Source: Diprion similis
Lineage: Eukaryota > Arthropoda > Insecta > Hymenoptera > Diprionidae
Direction of reading: 5' to 3'
Assembly: GCF_021155765.1 (NCBI RefSeq)
Contig: NC_060112.1
Location: forward strand, 13,268,001-13,332,000
Length of the DNA stretch: 64,000 nt
Shown here: one piece after another, positions 51,801 through 63,463 of the stretch
Numbering within the stretch: position 1 is the first letter of the stretch
Layout: each line of letters starts with the position of its first letter
Notes under the pieces: generated by a model
Told to the model about the DNA's origin: nothing
Seen by the model: the letters and a program-made list of their open reading frames with translations, nothing else
Database searches by the model: none
Program-made: the position numbers and the translations under genes

Positions 51801-54800
51801 TTATGAAATAAGCACATGTGGTAAAGAAATACGAAACCAAAAACGGGAAGCATTCGCAGAAAGTAAAACAAAAAAGAAAGGATTAGAAGAAGATGAAGCA
51901 GAAAATAACGATGGAATGTTGTTCATACATCCAGATTATTCTGCATCTTCGAAAATGAATAAAAGTATACGAATTACAGATAAGCTGTCGAGTCAAATAA
52001 CTTTTTAGTTCACTTATTTTTAGCCATAACATGGCTGCCATAAACTTTTGTCTGATTTTTGAAAGGTTACTTATTAGCTCATTAGATTTAATTTATTCTA
52101 CAACTTGTGTTGACGACTTGTGTCACACGATCAGTTATTTAAAAACTTCTACGTATTTACTAAGATTCTAATATTTCACGTGTGTTCACCTATAAACTTT
52201 ATGAAATTAGATTACAGTTTTGAGTACAACGATGATTCAGACTCTGATAATGAAGGGTCGATGAGAACTCTCACTGGAACTTTTGGCCATTTATTCATTA
52301 GGTATGGTCAATACTTTTACAGCAAATTAGTTGGTGTTACATATATTTATCAGCTAAGACTTTCTTTAGGGATGGAAGTGACGAAGAAACTAGCGATACA
52401 GATGATACAAGTGGTGATGAGGATGAAGGAGTACACATTTCAGATGAAAACATGGATGATGTGCAAATGATGAGTGAGTGTCTTTCTTTTTTTTTAACTT
52501 GATACCGTTTGAATTTAATGTGCTCGTTATTTATTGAAATGTTTTATAATACACGATAAACTTTCGATTATTACAGATGATTGTCTGGAACATGAAAATG
52601 GTAGTAAAGAAAATCATCTAGCGACTTACATGATACTGGATGCAAAAGATAAACTGAATTTCACAATTACCCCCAATACGATCCATACGTTTAGTTCAAT
52701 ACTGTCATCAATTTTAAAAAGTAGTAGCGGTATTCCAATAATAGCAACAAATGCAGGAAAACTGACTTTACGAAATGATATCGGATATGCTAGCAAAGTG
52801 GAGTTACTTAAAATAGATGAGGTAATGCCTTTTTGTTAGTATAGTAGAAACTGAAACATTATCTAAAGCAGATTTAAGATGCCCTATGTTATTCTATACT
52901 CAAAATTCTGTTCCAAGTATGCGTGAATCTATATCATTAAATATTTGCTTATAGGAAAATTCGAAAATTCATACTCGTTTAATTGCTGTTGCCAATTACC
53001 ATACAGCAGATTCTATGGAGAACACTCCAAGTAGTCCAGAGACTGAAAAATTCCCTGAATCAACTAGTTTAACAGTTGTAGAGAGGTATATTGACATAAT
53101 TGATATTAAGCGATCGAAATTTGTGGTTCCAAAAATTAAATGCCTCAATGGTTCTAGTTTTGATGGTGGATTCAATGATTGTTCAACTTCCTATATTCAA
53201 AAAGACTTTTCCTTCATTGCCCAAACTCCAAGTGAATCTGTTACCAAAATTTACAATATGGTTACTGAAGAACGCTTACGGATTCAAATAGAAGGTGTGT
53301 TATTGTATATCAAGTTTGTTCATTACATCAAATACATTAAGTTAACGCATGGCAATTCATTAAGCTCATTAGCAAAAATAAACCATCATTTCAATTGGTA
53401 CTAGCAAACGGTGTTGCTAATTAACTTTACATACATGCTTAATAATAGGTTCAAGGCATGTGTTTTAAGCATAATATGACTGGAATGTCATATTCGCTTT
53501 CTTTAAACTAATTTTGTGTCTTCATTTTTGCACAGGATTTGAGGATACTCTTGTGTACTGTCCAAAGCGACAGGGTTTCAAATTGATCTCATTACAACCC
53601 ATGCGTTATGGTGTTAGACATCACTTGATGGTGCATGTTGAAACAAACGATCATTTTCATCGAACTATAACCATTTGCTCTCCTCTACAGGTATAAAAAT
53701 TTATGATACTGGTAGAGTAGATGGTCGCTCATCGCTCATGATAAACGTGACGCTATTGACTGTTGTTAAGCTTTTATAGAACTCTAGTAATTGACAAAGC
53801 CCGTTTTGTTTCAGATACGAAATGAAACTTCATTTGCAATAGGACTTTATTATAAGAAGAAACTAGCGGAGAAAATGAATGTACCAATTATTGGAGAAAC
53901 ATTGAATCCTTTTGACGATAACATCAGAATGGCAATTATCGAACCAGATGAAATTATCAATGTCCCATTGTATGCTGCTTATCACTATCAAATACATGTT
54001 CAACCTGCGTACATAGAGTAAGTGTGTTTAAATCAAATTATTCCTGATAAGATGGCTGTTTACGCTTATAGAATTTACCAGTCCCAAGTAATCTTTTAAT
54101 GTTTTCAAAAATATTTATTGTTGTAATACTTGATTTTGCATTCAAGTTTTATACCATCGAATCCTTGTACACAGGAAATACCAAATAAGCGAGGCAGGAA
54201 TATGCTGGAAAGAATTGAGTAATAATTTGAACACAGCAAAAGATATTTACTGTTACACAAAGGACGAGATGAATCAATCTGTATTTGCTGTAAAGGTACG
54301 AAAGATCTTCATGAAATTGTGTTGTGTGTATGCGTACTTTAATATATGTTGTCTAGTAGATCAAAAATTGGTAAATTATATCTGATGTAATTCCAATTTG
54401 GACTCTGCATTGATCTCTTTGTCATCACATCAAGTACTTTTTGTTTCAGGTATTATGTGCTAAGAGAATTACCGTTGAAACAAACTCTCGCATTCCGAAC
54501 TATCAAATCAGAATACTACCTCCACTTGTATTTTATAGCAGAATACCAGTTGCTGTAGATATTAAGATTCCAGAAATAAAATACGGTGTTAGGATTGAAC
54601 CAGGTGAAAACATAACTATACACACTTTGAAGCTTAGCAATAACCCAAAGATAACTTTTGAAGTGAGTAAAACAGAATCATACTAATTCTTGCAATAAAT
54701 TTATTTTTCCAATTATTAGTCTCCTAAAAACCGAATAAGTAAGATAATAACTATTTTTTGACGTTTGCAATTTCATTGTCACCCCTATTTGAGCTTGATC

Positions 54801-57800
54801 CCATGCATATATCAATTAAAGTATTGAAGATATTTTTTATAATTAGTAATGTTTGTTACATGTTTTTTTTTTGGTTCTTTTAATCTAATACCATAGCAGG
54901 GCTATTAAAAAAATTGAGAATATCATTGCTTAGATTCAAAATTACATGGGTAATATATGGACTGGTACAATATCTATAACAAATGAATCAGAAACGAAGC
55001 TAGTGAAGATGGTGCCAGATAATGATCCAAAAAATTTAAATCCATTTTTATTAAGCATCAGGCAGGATTGGAAAGAAAGTTGGGCGATTACTATTTATGC
55101 GCAGTACTGGATTGTAAACAAAACCGGATTCCCACTAGACGTTCGAGTAAGAATGCCAATGCCATGGATCACTGCTATTTCATAAGAATCAATTTTAAAA
55201 TAGCAAAGGTGAAAACATTTATTTACTTTTACAGGAAACATGCTCGAATATGATATATGAGATTCAAGGAAAAGAGCCAGTGCTATTTGCATATAAAAAC
55301 AACCGTCACAGACTTATTAGATTGAGGGCTCAACAATCTGGTTGGTCACCAGCTTTTGGATTGGATTCTGTTGGTTCGACGGGCTTAGTAATTTGCAAAG
55401 ATACTGAAAGGAAGAGGAAATATGAAATTCAACTTCATGTTACCATTTCTGAACTCTGCCCCGTACTAACTAAAATAGTTACATTTTTGCCAAATTTTTT
55501 GGTTGTCAACAAGACTAGACGCAGCTTAAGATTTATGGAAGATAATGAAGAAGCTGATCTTTGGAATGATTTAGCAGGTGGACAGGTAAACTAGAAAATA
55601 ATTGGCAATACTGAACGTGTGCAACAGACGATTGAACGACATATGCTACAGTTGTCTAAATTTCAGGCCATGCCATTTTGGCCATATACAGATTCGATGC
55701 GAATGTGTATTAAATGGGGTAATAGTCAATTGGTTTCTCAATATTTCGACATAACGAAGATACAGAAGACAGTGCTAAGAATGGATCATGGGGTTTGTAT
55801 TCTTCATGACGTGTAGAAGTGTGATAGTTGCTGTAGTATACATTTAATTTATTTTCCAATTCTTTTACAGACTGCTGTATGCGTTGATGTTTGTGGTGGA
55901 AGCAATACTCCATTTTCAATAATATTTCACAAATATCAGAATGGAGATGCTCCAGTTAGAGTTGATAATCTTTGCCAAGACTTATTTCTCAAAATCAATC
56001 AGGCTGGCATGGGTCAAGTAGCTTTACTAAATCCTTATCAAAGCTTATTATACACATGGGACGAACCAACCAAAAACAGAGAGCTTATTTGGAATGTTTA
56101 CAACAACGAAGGCGACGGGTATAATGCTAAGTTCATCAAGGTAGAACTTTTATTTAAAAATGCTTCAACTACATAGGCCTAGTTTTGTCTCATTCCAAAC
56201 AAGTAATTAATGAGTGCGATAGTAGAACAAAGTAAAATTTTTTTTCAGGATGGTTACGGGCAGGAAACTGTTTCGTTTCGAACTTTGAAACAGTCTACTT
56301 CACCAACTTACTCTGTATCTTTGGCAAAGAAGTTGACATTTGGCATGAAAGGTTCATCTTCAACTTCAGTTACTGAAGATTATATTGATAATGAGGCTGT
56401 ATCGGATAGCGAAAGATCAGAGGTACATTTACAAATCAACTGTTGTGAAGTAAAGAATATCAGATTCCTGTCTTTGATTTGTTCAAAATTTTAAAAACTT
56501 GTGCAGCTAGCATTCGTCTGAATAAAAATGAGATGTTGTGTTGCAAGAATCACAAATTATCATGCAAAGTATTGTGGCATAGCCAATTCTAATTAATAAT
56601 CATAGCAACGAAACATAATTTTATTCTATTAATGTTATTTACAGAGCGTGAACAAGATTTGTAATGACGAAGTAATAGTATACTGGGTTAGTTTTATGGA
56701 AAAACATCAAAGGGTGCTTCTCTTTACTCAAGATGAAAATATTTTTCAAAAGGCAAAAACTATTGTTGAGCCCGAATTCAGTGAGAAAGAAATATTCATC
56801 TCCTTGTCCGGAATCGGTCTGAGCATTGTAAGTTTGCCATACACTTAGAAATCTACTCTCCAATTATGACATATTTTTAATACCAAAAAGCATTATTCAA
56901 ACTTGAAGTGCTTGCTACTGTTCAATTTGTATTTATTCCATCAACCTACGTGTGTAATTTTGCTCAAGAAATTTGTAAATTTAGTCTTAACAAGTTTGAA
57001 CAGCGTCACCAATTATATTGTGTAGAAAACTATTATAATGCCTAATCATTTTAACATACATAGTCAATGCAGTCAGCTATGAATGTTAAGGAATTGGCAT
57101 ACTTTAGTATCACGGATTCATCAGCCATATGGGAACTTTATTTTGGAAAACGTTGGAAGACACTATCTTTAGAATTAAGTGCATGGATGGAAGACAGATA
57201 CCAAAATTCATATCAAAAAACACAACTAGAAGATTTAATTGATGTACGGTATATTTTTATGTACTTGGTGTTGGTACTGATAAAGAACTAGCCAATTTTT
57301 ATTGACATTGCATATTCAACAGGTTGATTTTGAAAAAATGCATATGACTAAACCATTTTATGCCAAATTGAGGCGAAGTTATTCACCTGGAATTTGGCTG
57401 CATTGTAGAAAATCTTTTTCCAACATGTATGTTGAAGGAAAAATCCACAGAATGCAGGTACAATTTTTTTTATTATAAGTCCTACAATTAATTCTACTTT
57501 CCGGGTTGTGAAATTAGTTGAACCGACAACTCTTGAAATCAAACTCTAGCATAAAAGTTGATCCTCTCAATCACAGTTACTATTTTATCAGATTGACAAC
57601 CAACTCCATGACGCCGTTTTTCCTGTGGTTTTATATTTCTGGCCTTCAAGATCTCTAACAAATGGTGTTAGGAGCAAAAAGCTGAAATCTTGCTTAGAGT
57701 TTGCTTTTTTAAAACAAAAGAAAGCAACGTTTGATATATACAAGTAAGAAGACGTAATAAATTTAATTTTTAATACGGAAATTCTTCTCAAACTTCGTAA

Positions 57801-60644
57801 GTTATACTTAACATTTCAATAAAACACCATTGATTTTTTTCAGGAAAATAACAGTGATAATTCAAGAGTTTGCTTTACACCTGCATAAAGACTTTATCGT
57901 CTGCTTATTGGATAATTTAATTCCTAAACACATTGAAGCAAAAGCTTCTATTTCTGTACAGTTAAGGGCAGACCTATCATCTATTCATACTTCTTTTTTG
58001 CATATTGCAAATTCGGTAATTGATTGATCATTTGCATCATGCGATTTGATATAATTGTATTGATATAAAAACTACGTGATTATCCGTGACAGGAATTTAT
58101 TAATGATAATATTTCAGGCATTTAGTAACCAGCAACGGGATATCTTCGAGCATTTATACATCTGTCCAGTAAAAATGCAGCTCAAACTATTAGGGGGAAC
58201 TGGAGCATCTATTCCCTACCCGTACAAAACTGCATTCACTTATTACAATTTTATCGAATTTATATTCAACTACACTCATGGTGCATTGTTTAAAAAAACA
58301 GCTGATATCATGTGAGTTCATTGAAATTTAATAGTTATAATACTTTCACAGAGTTATCTAGATCAAAATCTTAATCAGGAAAAAAAATTCACCTTTCACT
58401 TTACTCCCTTTTGAAGATCGGTAAATGGAGTGTATGTAAAAATTAAATTTAACTGTGCATGATAAAAATGTTACTTATTGACTTGTTTTTCAGTTTGCCC
58501 CAATACGAAAAACACAATCTAACATCTTGCATTGATAATCTGTATTTTGATGTAAGGCAGAGCTATTCATGTAAGATACTTCAGCAATTCAGTGTGCTTA
58601 TCTTGGGTCTAACTGTAGTGGGAAATCCGTATGGATTCAACTTTCGACATAGCACAGAAGCACCTCACAGTTTGAATATGGTAAGAGCTACTTCCAATTT
58701 GATATTTTACTTTTGTTGCTGATGGTCATTTCATGGGACGTAGATCAATGAAGTCAAAGATTTTACTACCTTTTCTGAATATACTATGGCACTCGGGGAA
58801 ATTTAGGTTTCCAGTGAAATGGTTCAACAGAACTTTCAAATTTTGAAATCTAATTTTTTTCTCTACCTTAATATATTACTATTATATATATATATTAATA
58901 ATCTCACTCAATTTTCCTCATTACGTACTCGCATTTTTTTTGCAGATAATACATGAAGATGAAATAGCTGACAAAATTAGTCATGGAATTGAATGTCTTC
59001 TGGGGCATATGACGACAGACACAACTCAGTCAATAGTAACATTTTTCGAGGCTTCTTTGCCCCACGTGACGACATACAGCACAGTAAGTTGTAGAGTTTT
59101 TAGTTTGTACAAATTGTAATATCCTAATTTGTTTATTTATTATCAGGACAGAAAATTTGAATTACTGAATAGTGAAATACCGTTGTCAATTCTCTTGGCA
59201 AATAATTCATTTTCTATCGGAGTTGAATTGTTGATGTCCGGTATAATTGTTGAACCTACGAACAGTGAGTACAAGCGTAAACATAGAGTATACATTTCTG
59301 GGCTTGTTGTGGAAAATTAAGCATTTACCATTTCTTCACATAATTTTCATTTCAGTATGTATAGTTTAATAATGTTTATAGGTATTCATAAAGAAGAGCT
59401 GAAACACTTCTTTAAAGGTCTGGGCAAAGGTATCCTAGAACTGACAACTAAAAAAAATGTAAACCTGAATCTTCGATCAGGCTTGATAACTGATGCAATT
59501 AAGAGGTACTGAAAGTTACCGTACATACATTTCAAATTTCCCGAAGATCTTATCACATGACTTTCATTACTTATCACAGTACATTCAGGAAATGATTTCA
59601 CATAAATTTTGATACCGTAACTCTTCTTATAGGGCACAAGCAATTGGTTATGAATTTGTTTCACGCATCCGCCTACCTCGTTACATTAATGCTTACTTGG
59701 TAAGTCTTACAGTACTTCAGAAGCACTAATATGTTTCATAATTTCTGGTATTCATTACTCTTGATAGGGTGCGGAGCCATATTCTGTTCATAAGGCAACA
59801 GGCATGCACTTACTGAATACTATCAGTAAAGGTCATTATTTAGATAAGGACGTATATTGGGCCCATGCAGCACTTTCAAAAGAGGGAAAGTATATCGCAC
59901 TTGTGTCACTACAGTACGTATCTTGAAAGATTGTTAACTGATTAGTTATTGAAGTAAAAAATTTAACTGCAAAATTATTTTCTACTCCGACTTAAGAATT
60001 GCTCATTTTATGAACTCTTGATACATATATAATAAAATCATTTTATCTACTTGTAATGACGGATCAAGAATGATTTGAAATTTTGCATATAAATACATTT
60101 TTTAATTTACAGACGCATATTCCTTATTGAAAAACGATGTCTATGGGGATCATGGAACATTGAATGGGTCTTAGATATTAACACTTTAATCAAACCTCCA
60201 GTGGTAGTTGAGAAAAAGTTAATCTTACACGTTAACAAGGTAGTAATATCAAATATGGGTATTAGATTACTCGATTTTTGTAGTTAATTGTATTCTTCTG
60301 TTATTTTGCTGAACTAGATTTACAAGTGTAAGATATACTGACTGTAGGTCACTTAAGTAAGATTTTGGGATTGTTCAGAGTTTAATACATTTTACCACTA
60401 TTTGACTTGTCTTGTATCGTGGAAGTATTTAAGATTTATCTACACAAGTGTGAAAAAATTGTCACCGATAAGTGAAAACATTTTGTTTTTACAATTTCAG
60501 AATGACACCATACCAAATTCACAAGCAACGGATTGGTATATCGAAAGCGAGGATCAAGTAACACTGGAATGGTTGCACTGTAAGATAGAAACTGTCATGA
60601 TACTAAATATGGAAAACAGCACATGTCTCGACAGTAAAATATGA
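40873..60644 (+). CDS. Vps13: VPS13-family bridge-like lipid transfer protein (VPS13A/C type, divergent)
   Basis: A giant peripheral membrane protein predicted to form a hydrophobic groove that moves lipids in bulk between organelles. Sixty coding exons joined in one frame give 3,492 residues, the size of VPS13A/C. The N-terminal Chorein domain starts MFEGAVAALLNRFLGNYVED and holds KIPWTGLTSQPV and NNVHIRYED. The long middle has the usual repeats (YIVIPQNGLA, LDIGRI). A VAB-type region carries RSPLQ-like CSPLQIRNETS, YWIVNKTGFPLDV, RVDNL and LYTWDEPTKNRELIW. Then come YWVSFMEKHQRVLLFT, GIGLSI, IDNQLHDAVFP and LILGLTVVGNPYGF. The end has FFKGLGKG and a PH-like domain (about 3354-3492). It lacks a UBA domain, so it is not VPS13D. 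The divergence discussed in the findings suggests a paralogue rather than the canonical Vps13. Confidence 0.92.
45996..51150 (+). other. Vps13: Vps13 exon map, exons 16-31
   Basis: Exons: 45996-46223, 46285-46424, 46529-46629, 46993-47192, 47277-47456, 47611-47800, 48072-48238, 48348-48558, 48685-48869, 49046-49215, 49348-49606, 49927-50029, 50153-50361, 50439-50567, 50727-50862, 50938-51150. This is the repetitive middle of the lipid groove. The exon 20 donor was set at GAG/GTACAT because the join aligns without a gap to human VPS13A (NKFV-type helix). Confidence 0.82.
51566..55585 (+). other. Vps13: Vps13 exon map, exons 32-43
   Basis: Exons: 51566-51681, 51784-51964, 52211-52301, 52370-52473, 52577-52821, 52955-53294, 53536-53690, 53815-54017, 54175-54295, 54450-54662, 54934-55146, 55235-55585. 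Exon 32 holds NINAGAWEPLIEP, a VPS13 landmark. Exons 34-35 encode an acidic Asp/Glu/Ser linker of about 65 residues. Exons 36-43 begin the VAB region. The joins around exons 33-35 are the least certain because the linker is not conserved. Confidence 0.78.
55667..60644 (+). other. Vps13: Vps13 exon map, exons 44-60
   Basis: Exons: 55667-55792, 55871-56140, 56249-56422, 56645-56827, 57064-57243 (or from 57073), 57323-57457, 57592-57743, 57844-58015, 58118-58311, 58494-58680, 58946-59083, 59147-59264, 59382-59505, 59633-59699, 59768-59913, 60113-60239, 60501-60644. They encode the rest of the VAB region, the ATG2_C-like helices and the terminal PH-like domain ending CLDSKI. Confidence 0.83.
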
Positions 60645-60674
60645 AACTATATATGTTACATACATAATAACTAT

Positions 60675-60680
60675 AATAAA
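60675..60680 (+). terminator. Vps13: Vps13 poly(A) signal
   Basis: AATAAA 30 nt after the stop codon. A second AATAAA lies at 60716-60721. Confidence 0.65.
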
Positions 60681-60721
60681 TGGATGTATATTTTAATTAA
60701 TTTTACGAGAAAGTAAATAAA

Positions 60722-61921
60722 ATTGTCATTGCAGAGAGAAAAGTATATGTAAACTAAAAGTGTTATGATTTCATTGTAAAGGCATTGAATTATTTATTAT
60801 TAATTATGAATGAATCTTGGCTTTGGATTAGTAATTAACGAGAGTGATTTTCTGATTGAGGCGAATATTGCGTTTTCAAATATTTTTAGTGATGATATAT
60901 TTTACCAGCCTTGTGATATACTTTCTTTCAAATGTTTTGTATAATTTGAAATACATATGTATGTATATATATATATATGTCGAAAAAAAAAAAAAAAAAA
61001 AATTGAATTTTTCTTTTCCAACAAAAATGCACAAATAGGAAATACGCATATCACAGTGACTGCTTCAGTAAAGTTATTTCCTTACAAAAAAGTTATTTTA
61101 TGATGACAAAGACTACACAGTATAACGTTATAATGTGCTCACTATCATTTCGCACTTTTATAATTTTCATGCTTGCTACCATTTCGTTACTAATAACAGT
61201 TTCCCACACTGTAAACATTACACCTAACGGCACTTGTATGTTTCAATGCATTTGCATACTATACTTTGATAAATCAAAAATGATTCTAATAACAAACAAT
61301 TAGAATTAGGGCGATTTGAACCTAATTCGTGTCAATCTCGACATAGATAAATTTCAAATTGCATCCGATAATGCACATTAAAGTGGCTTGTGCCAGTAAT
61401 GGAAATTAGAAACAATAATGAAAATTTCTTATAAGAGACTTGACTGAAATCGACTATAAATTGAGAAAGAAACAGATTTTATTACTACAGATTTATAAAT
61501 CTCGAAACTCATTCTACAATTAAAATGTTCTACGTCAGTAAGACGCTTGACAATCATTTAAATTTGAAATTCTCGAACAGATTTCCCGCCCATTCGGATC
61601 GATTATCGAAAACGTGATGCGTCTCGAATAAACCGAGCATTGCGATTACAGTCAATTGTCAATGTCAATCTTGCACAAATTGAGATCGTCTTCTACGTTC
61701 CACAAAGTCTGAATTTTTGATTTGTCACGTATAATTGCTGAAATAAGAATTGCGAAATAAAATAAACAGAGTTATCAACAAAGTACGAGCACAATGGGAA
61801 CACACGCGGTATGAAGCACTTCGGTTTTTGATGAAATAAAAGATCGTCAATGTGCCGGGATTTCTGTTATGCTAACTGCGACAAATGGGTTTTAACGCAT
61901 AATCTTACGTCCATACGTACA
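60722..61921. other. Intergenic region, Vps13 to DMAC2L
   Basis: About 1.2 kb, AT-rich. It contains a TA microsatellite (about 60951-60979) followed by a 20-nt A run (60983-61002). A somewhat more CpG-containing stretch near 61580-61860 may hold the DMAC2L promoter. No gene was seen. Confidence 0.55.
60951..61002. repeat. (TA)n microsatellite plus A20 run
   Basis: ATACATATGTATG leads into a (TA)n run, then GTCG and 20 consecutive A. It could be the tail of an old retroposed sequence, but no body is recognisable upstream. Confidence 0.8.
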
Positions 61922-63326
61922 ATGAGTTTTCTTTTGTTTCATGCGTTGCATGTATTATTGAGCAAACTATATTTTTAACTTGAAAAACCCGCAAAATGTT
62001 ATTCTTTACAGAAATAGATTAAGCAGCTCTAACCATTGTTGAGTAGGATCATTTCGTCGCACAACTACTGTTGTACTTAATTTGACATGACGTACTTTAT
62101 TGTTTTTTTTTTGTTTTTGTTCTATCGGTACTATTGATGTGTTACAGATCTTGAAGAATTTTCGTTCTTCGCTGATTCCAGCACATTCGATATCTCATAG
62201 ATCATTTCTTTATTGGATTACAATCATGTTCAACAGGTAGGTATATCGACGAATATCACTCAAATCTTTAATAATTTAAAAATGAATATTTTGTAAGGTA
62301 ATGCGTGGAAGTATTATATATAGTATATATTGGATAAAATGCAAAGAAGTCATGCGAGCAATGTATGCATCTATCGCTAACTTTTTTTTTTAAGTATGAA
62401 TAGATACATTCAATTGAATTTTATTTTATAGCCAACTTATCGTGGTGCTGAATGATTACCTTGAGAGAATGGCAAATACTTAGTTCTCAAGAATTGGTTA
62501 TTTAAAGGGTGGATGAAAAAAGAGTTAAGGAAGTTGGTCCTGACCGAGCCTGTGCTGAATGGCTGTTAAGAAATGGAGCTGCAGTTAAATGGAGAGAGGA
62601 TGGAAGTATTCTGTCAGACTACAATGCTCTTTCCTCGTTGGAAGAACCGCAGAAACATATCGAAGCAGTTGATGCTACCGATTCTTCTATTAGCTATCAT
62701 GGATTTCCACATTTCCGTGAGTTAATTGATACCTGAAGATTGCTTCAATAGCAGGTTTTCAAGCCAATGACTTGGAAATTGATTTTCTTTTTGTTTCTCT
62801 GGTTTGAACATATTCCACTTATGCAGGAAGTAAGAGCACTTATGTTTAATTGTAATGAAATTTATCATTTTATATTCAACACTATGTGATCTCATTAAAA
62901 TTTAGATGGATGCAATTACATAAATGAAGTCAAGCTGGTCAACTGTACTTACGTTGAGGATCCAGCTATCCCCTACCTTGCTATACTCAAAAATACTTTG
63001 AAGCATCTTGAGATAAGTAACTGCCTTAATATTTCAGAGAAGGCTCTATTCGATCTGGATAAACTCACGTATGTATTCATTTTACTTCAAATTACGTCAA
63101 AGTTGATCTCTTGTACTCCTAATTTGTGTAAAAAATATCCCACGATTTTTTTTCAATGTACCTTCATAACTATGAATCCTCTTTTTTCACCCCAAATTTT
63201 TATCAATGAAATTTCAGAAATTTGAAGAAGCTGGAGCTTAGGGATATGCCGCAAGTCAAGAATAAAAGTGAAGTTTTAGAAAAGCTTACCAAGTCTTTGC
63301 CAGATTGTAACGTTATTTTTACATGA
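61922..63326 (+). CDS. DMAC2L: DMAC2L / ATP synthase subunit s (factor B) orthologue, mitochondrial
   Basis: Small leucine-rich-repeat protein of the mitochondrial inner membrane, known in mammals as factor B of ATP synthase. The sure exons are 62148-62236, 62508-62716, 62906-63068 and 63218-63326. They encode FNRVDEKRVKEVGPDRACAE, then WLLRNGAAVKW, IEAVDATDSSISYHGFPHF, YINEVKLVNCTYVEDPAI, TLKHLEISNCLNISEKAL and LKKLELRDMPQV. This is collinear with human DMAC2L. Exon 62148-62236 is Arg/Ser/His-rich without acidic residues until the core, like a mitochondrial presequence. It has no ATG of its own before codon 27, so I place a tentative 10-codon first exon at 61922-61951 (donor GTATTA, weak). 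That gives 199 residues. Otherwise translation would start at 62226. The core is certain; the start is not. Confidence 0.9.
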
Positions 63327-63345
63327 GATTTGTCTGTGTAACATA

Positions 63346-63463
63346 ATTTACTTTGCAAATATTTATATATGAGTGTAGGACGCCTAGAAATAAACTGTTA
63401 TCCGTCGAAAGTGATATACTTTACAAATATTTATATATAACTGTTGGCCGCCTAGAAATAAAC
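63346..63463 (+). repeat. Imperfect 68-nt tandem duplication carrying two poly(A) signals
   Basis: Two copies with period 68 share ACTTT-CAAATATTTATATAT and CGCCTAGAAATAAAC (copies about 63346-63395 and 63414-63463). Each contains AATAAA, at 63389-63394 and 63457-63462. They lie 60-140 nt after the DMAC2L stop and so would form its 3' end. Confidence 0.9.
63389..63462 (+). terminator. DMAC2L: Duplicated poly(A) signals of DMAC2L
   Basis: AATAAA at 63389 and again at 63457, one in each repeat copy. Confidence 0.65.
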
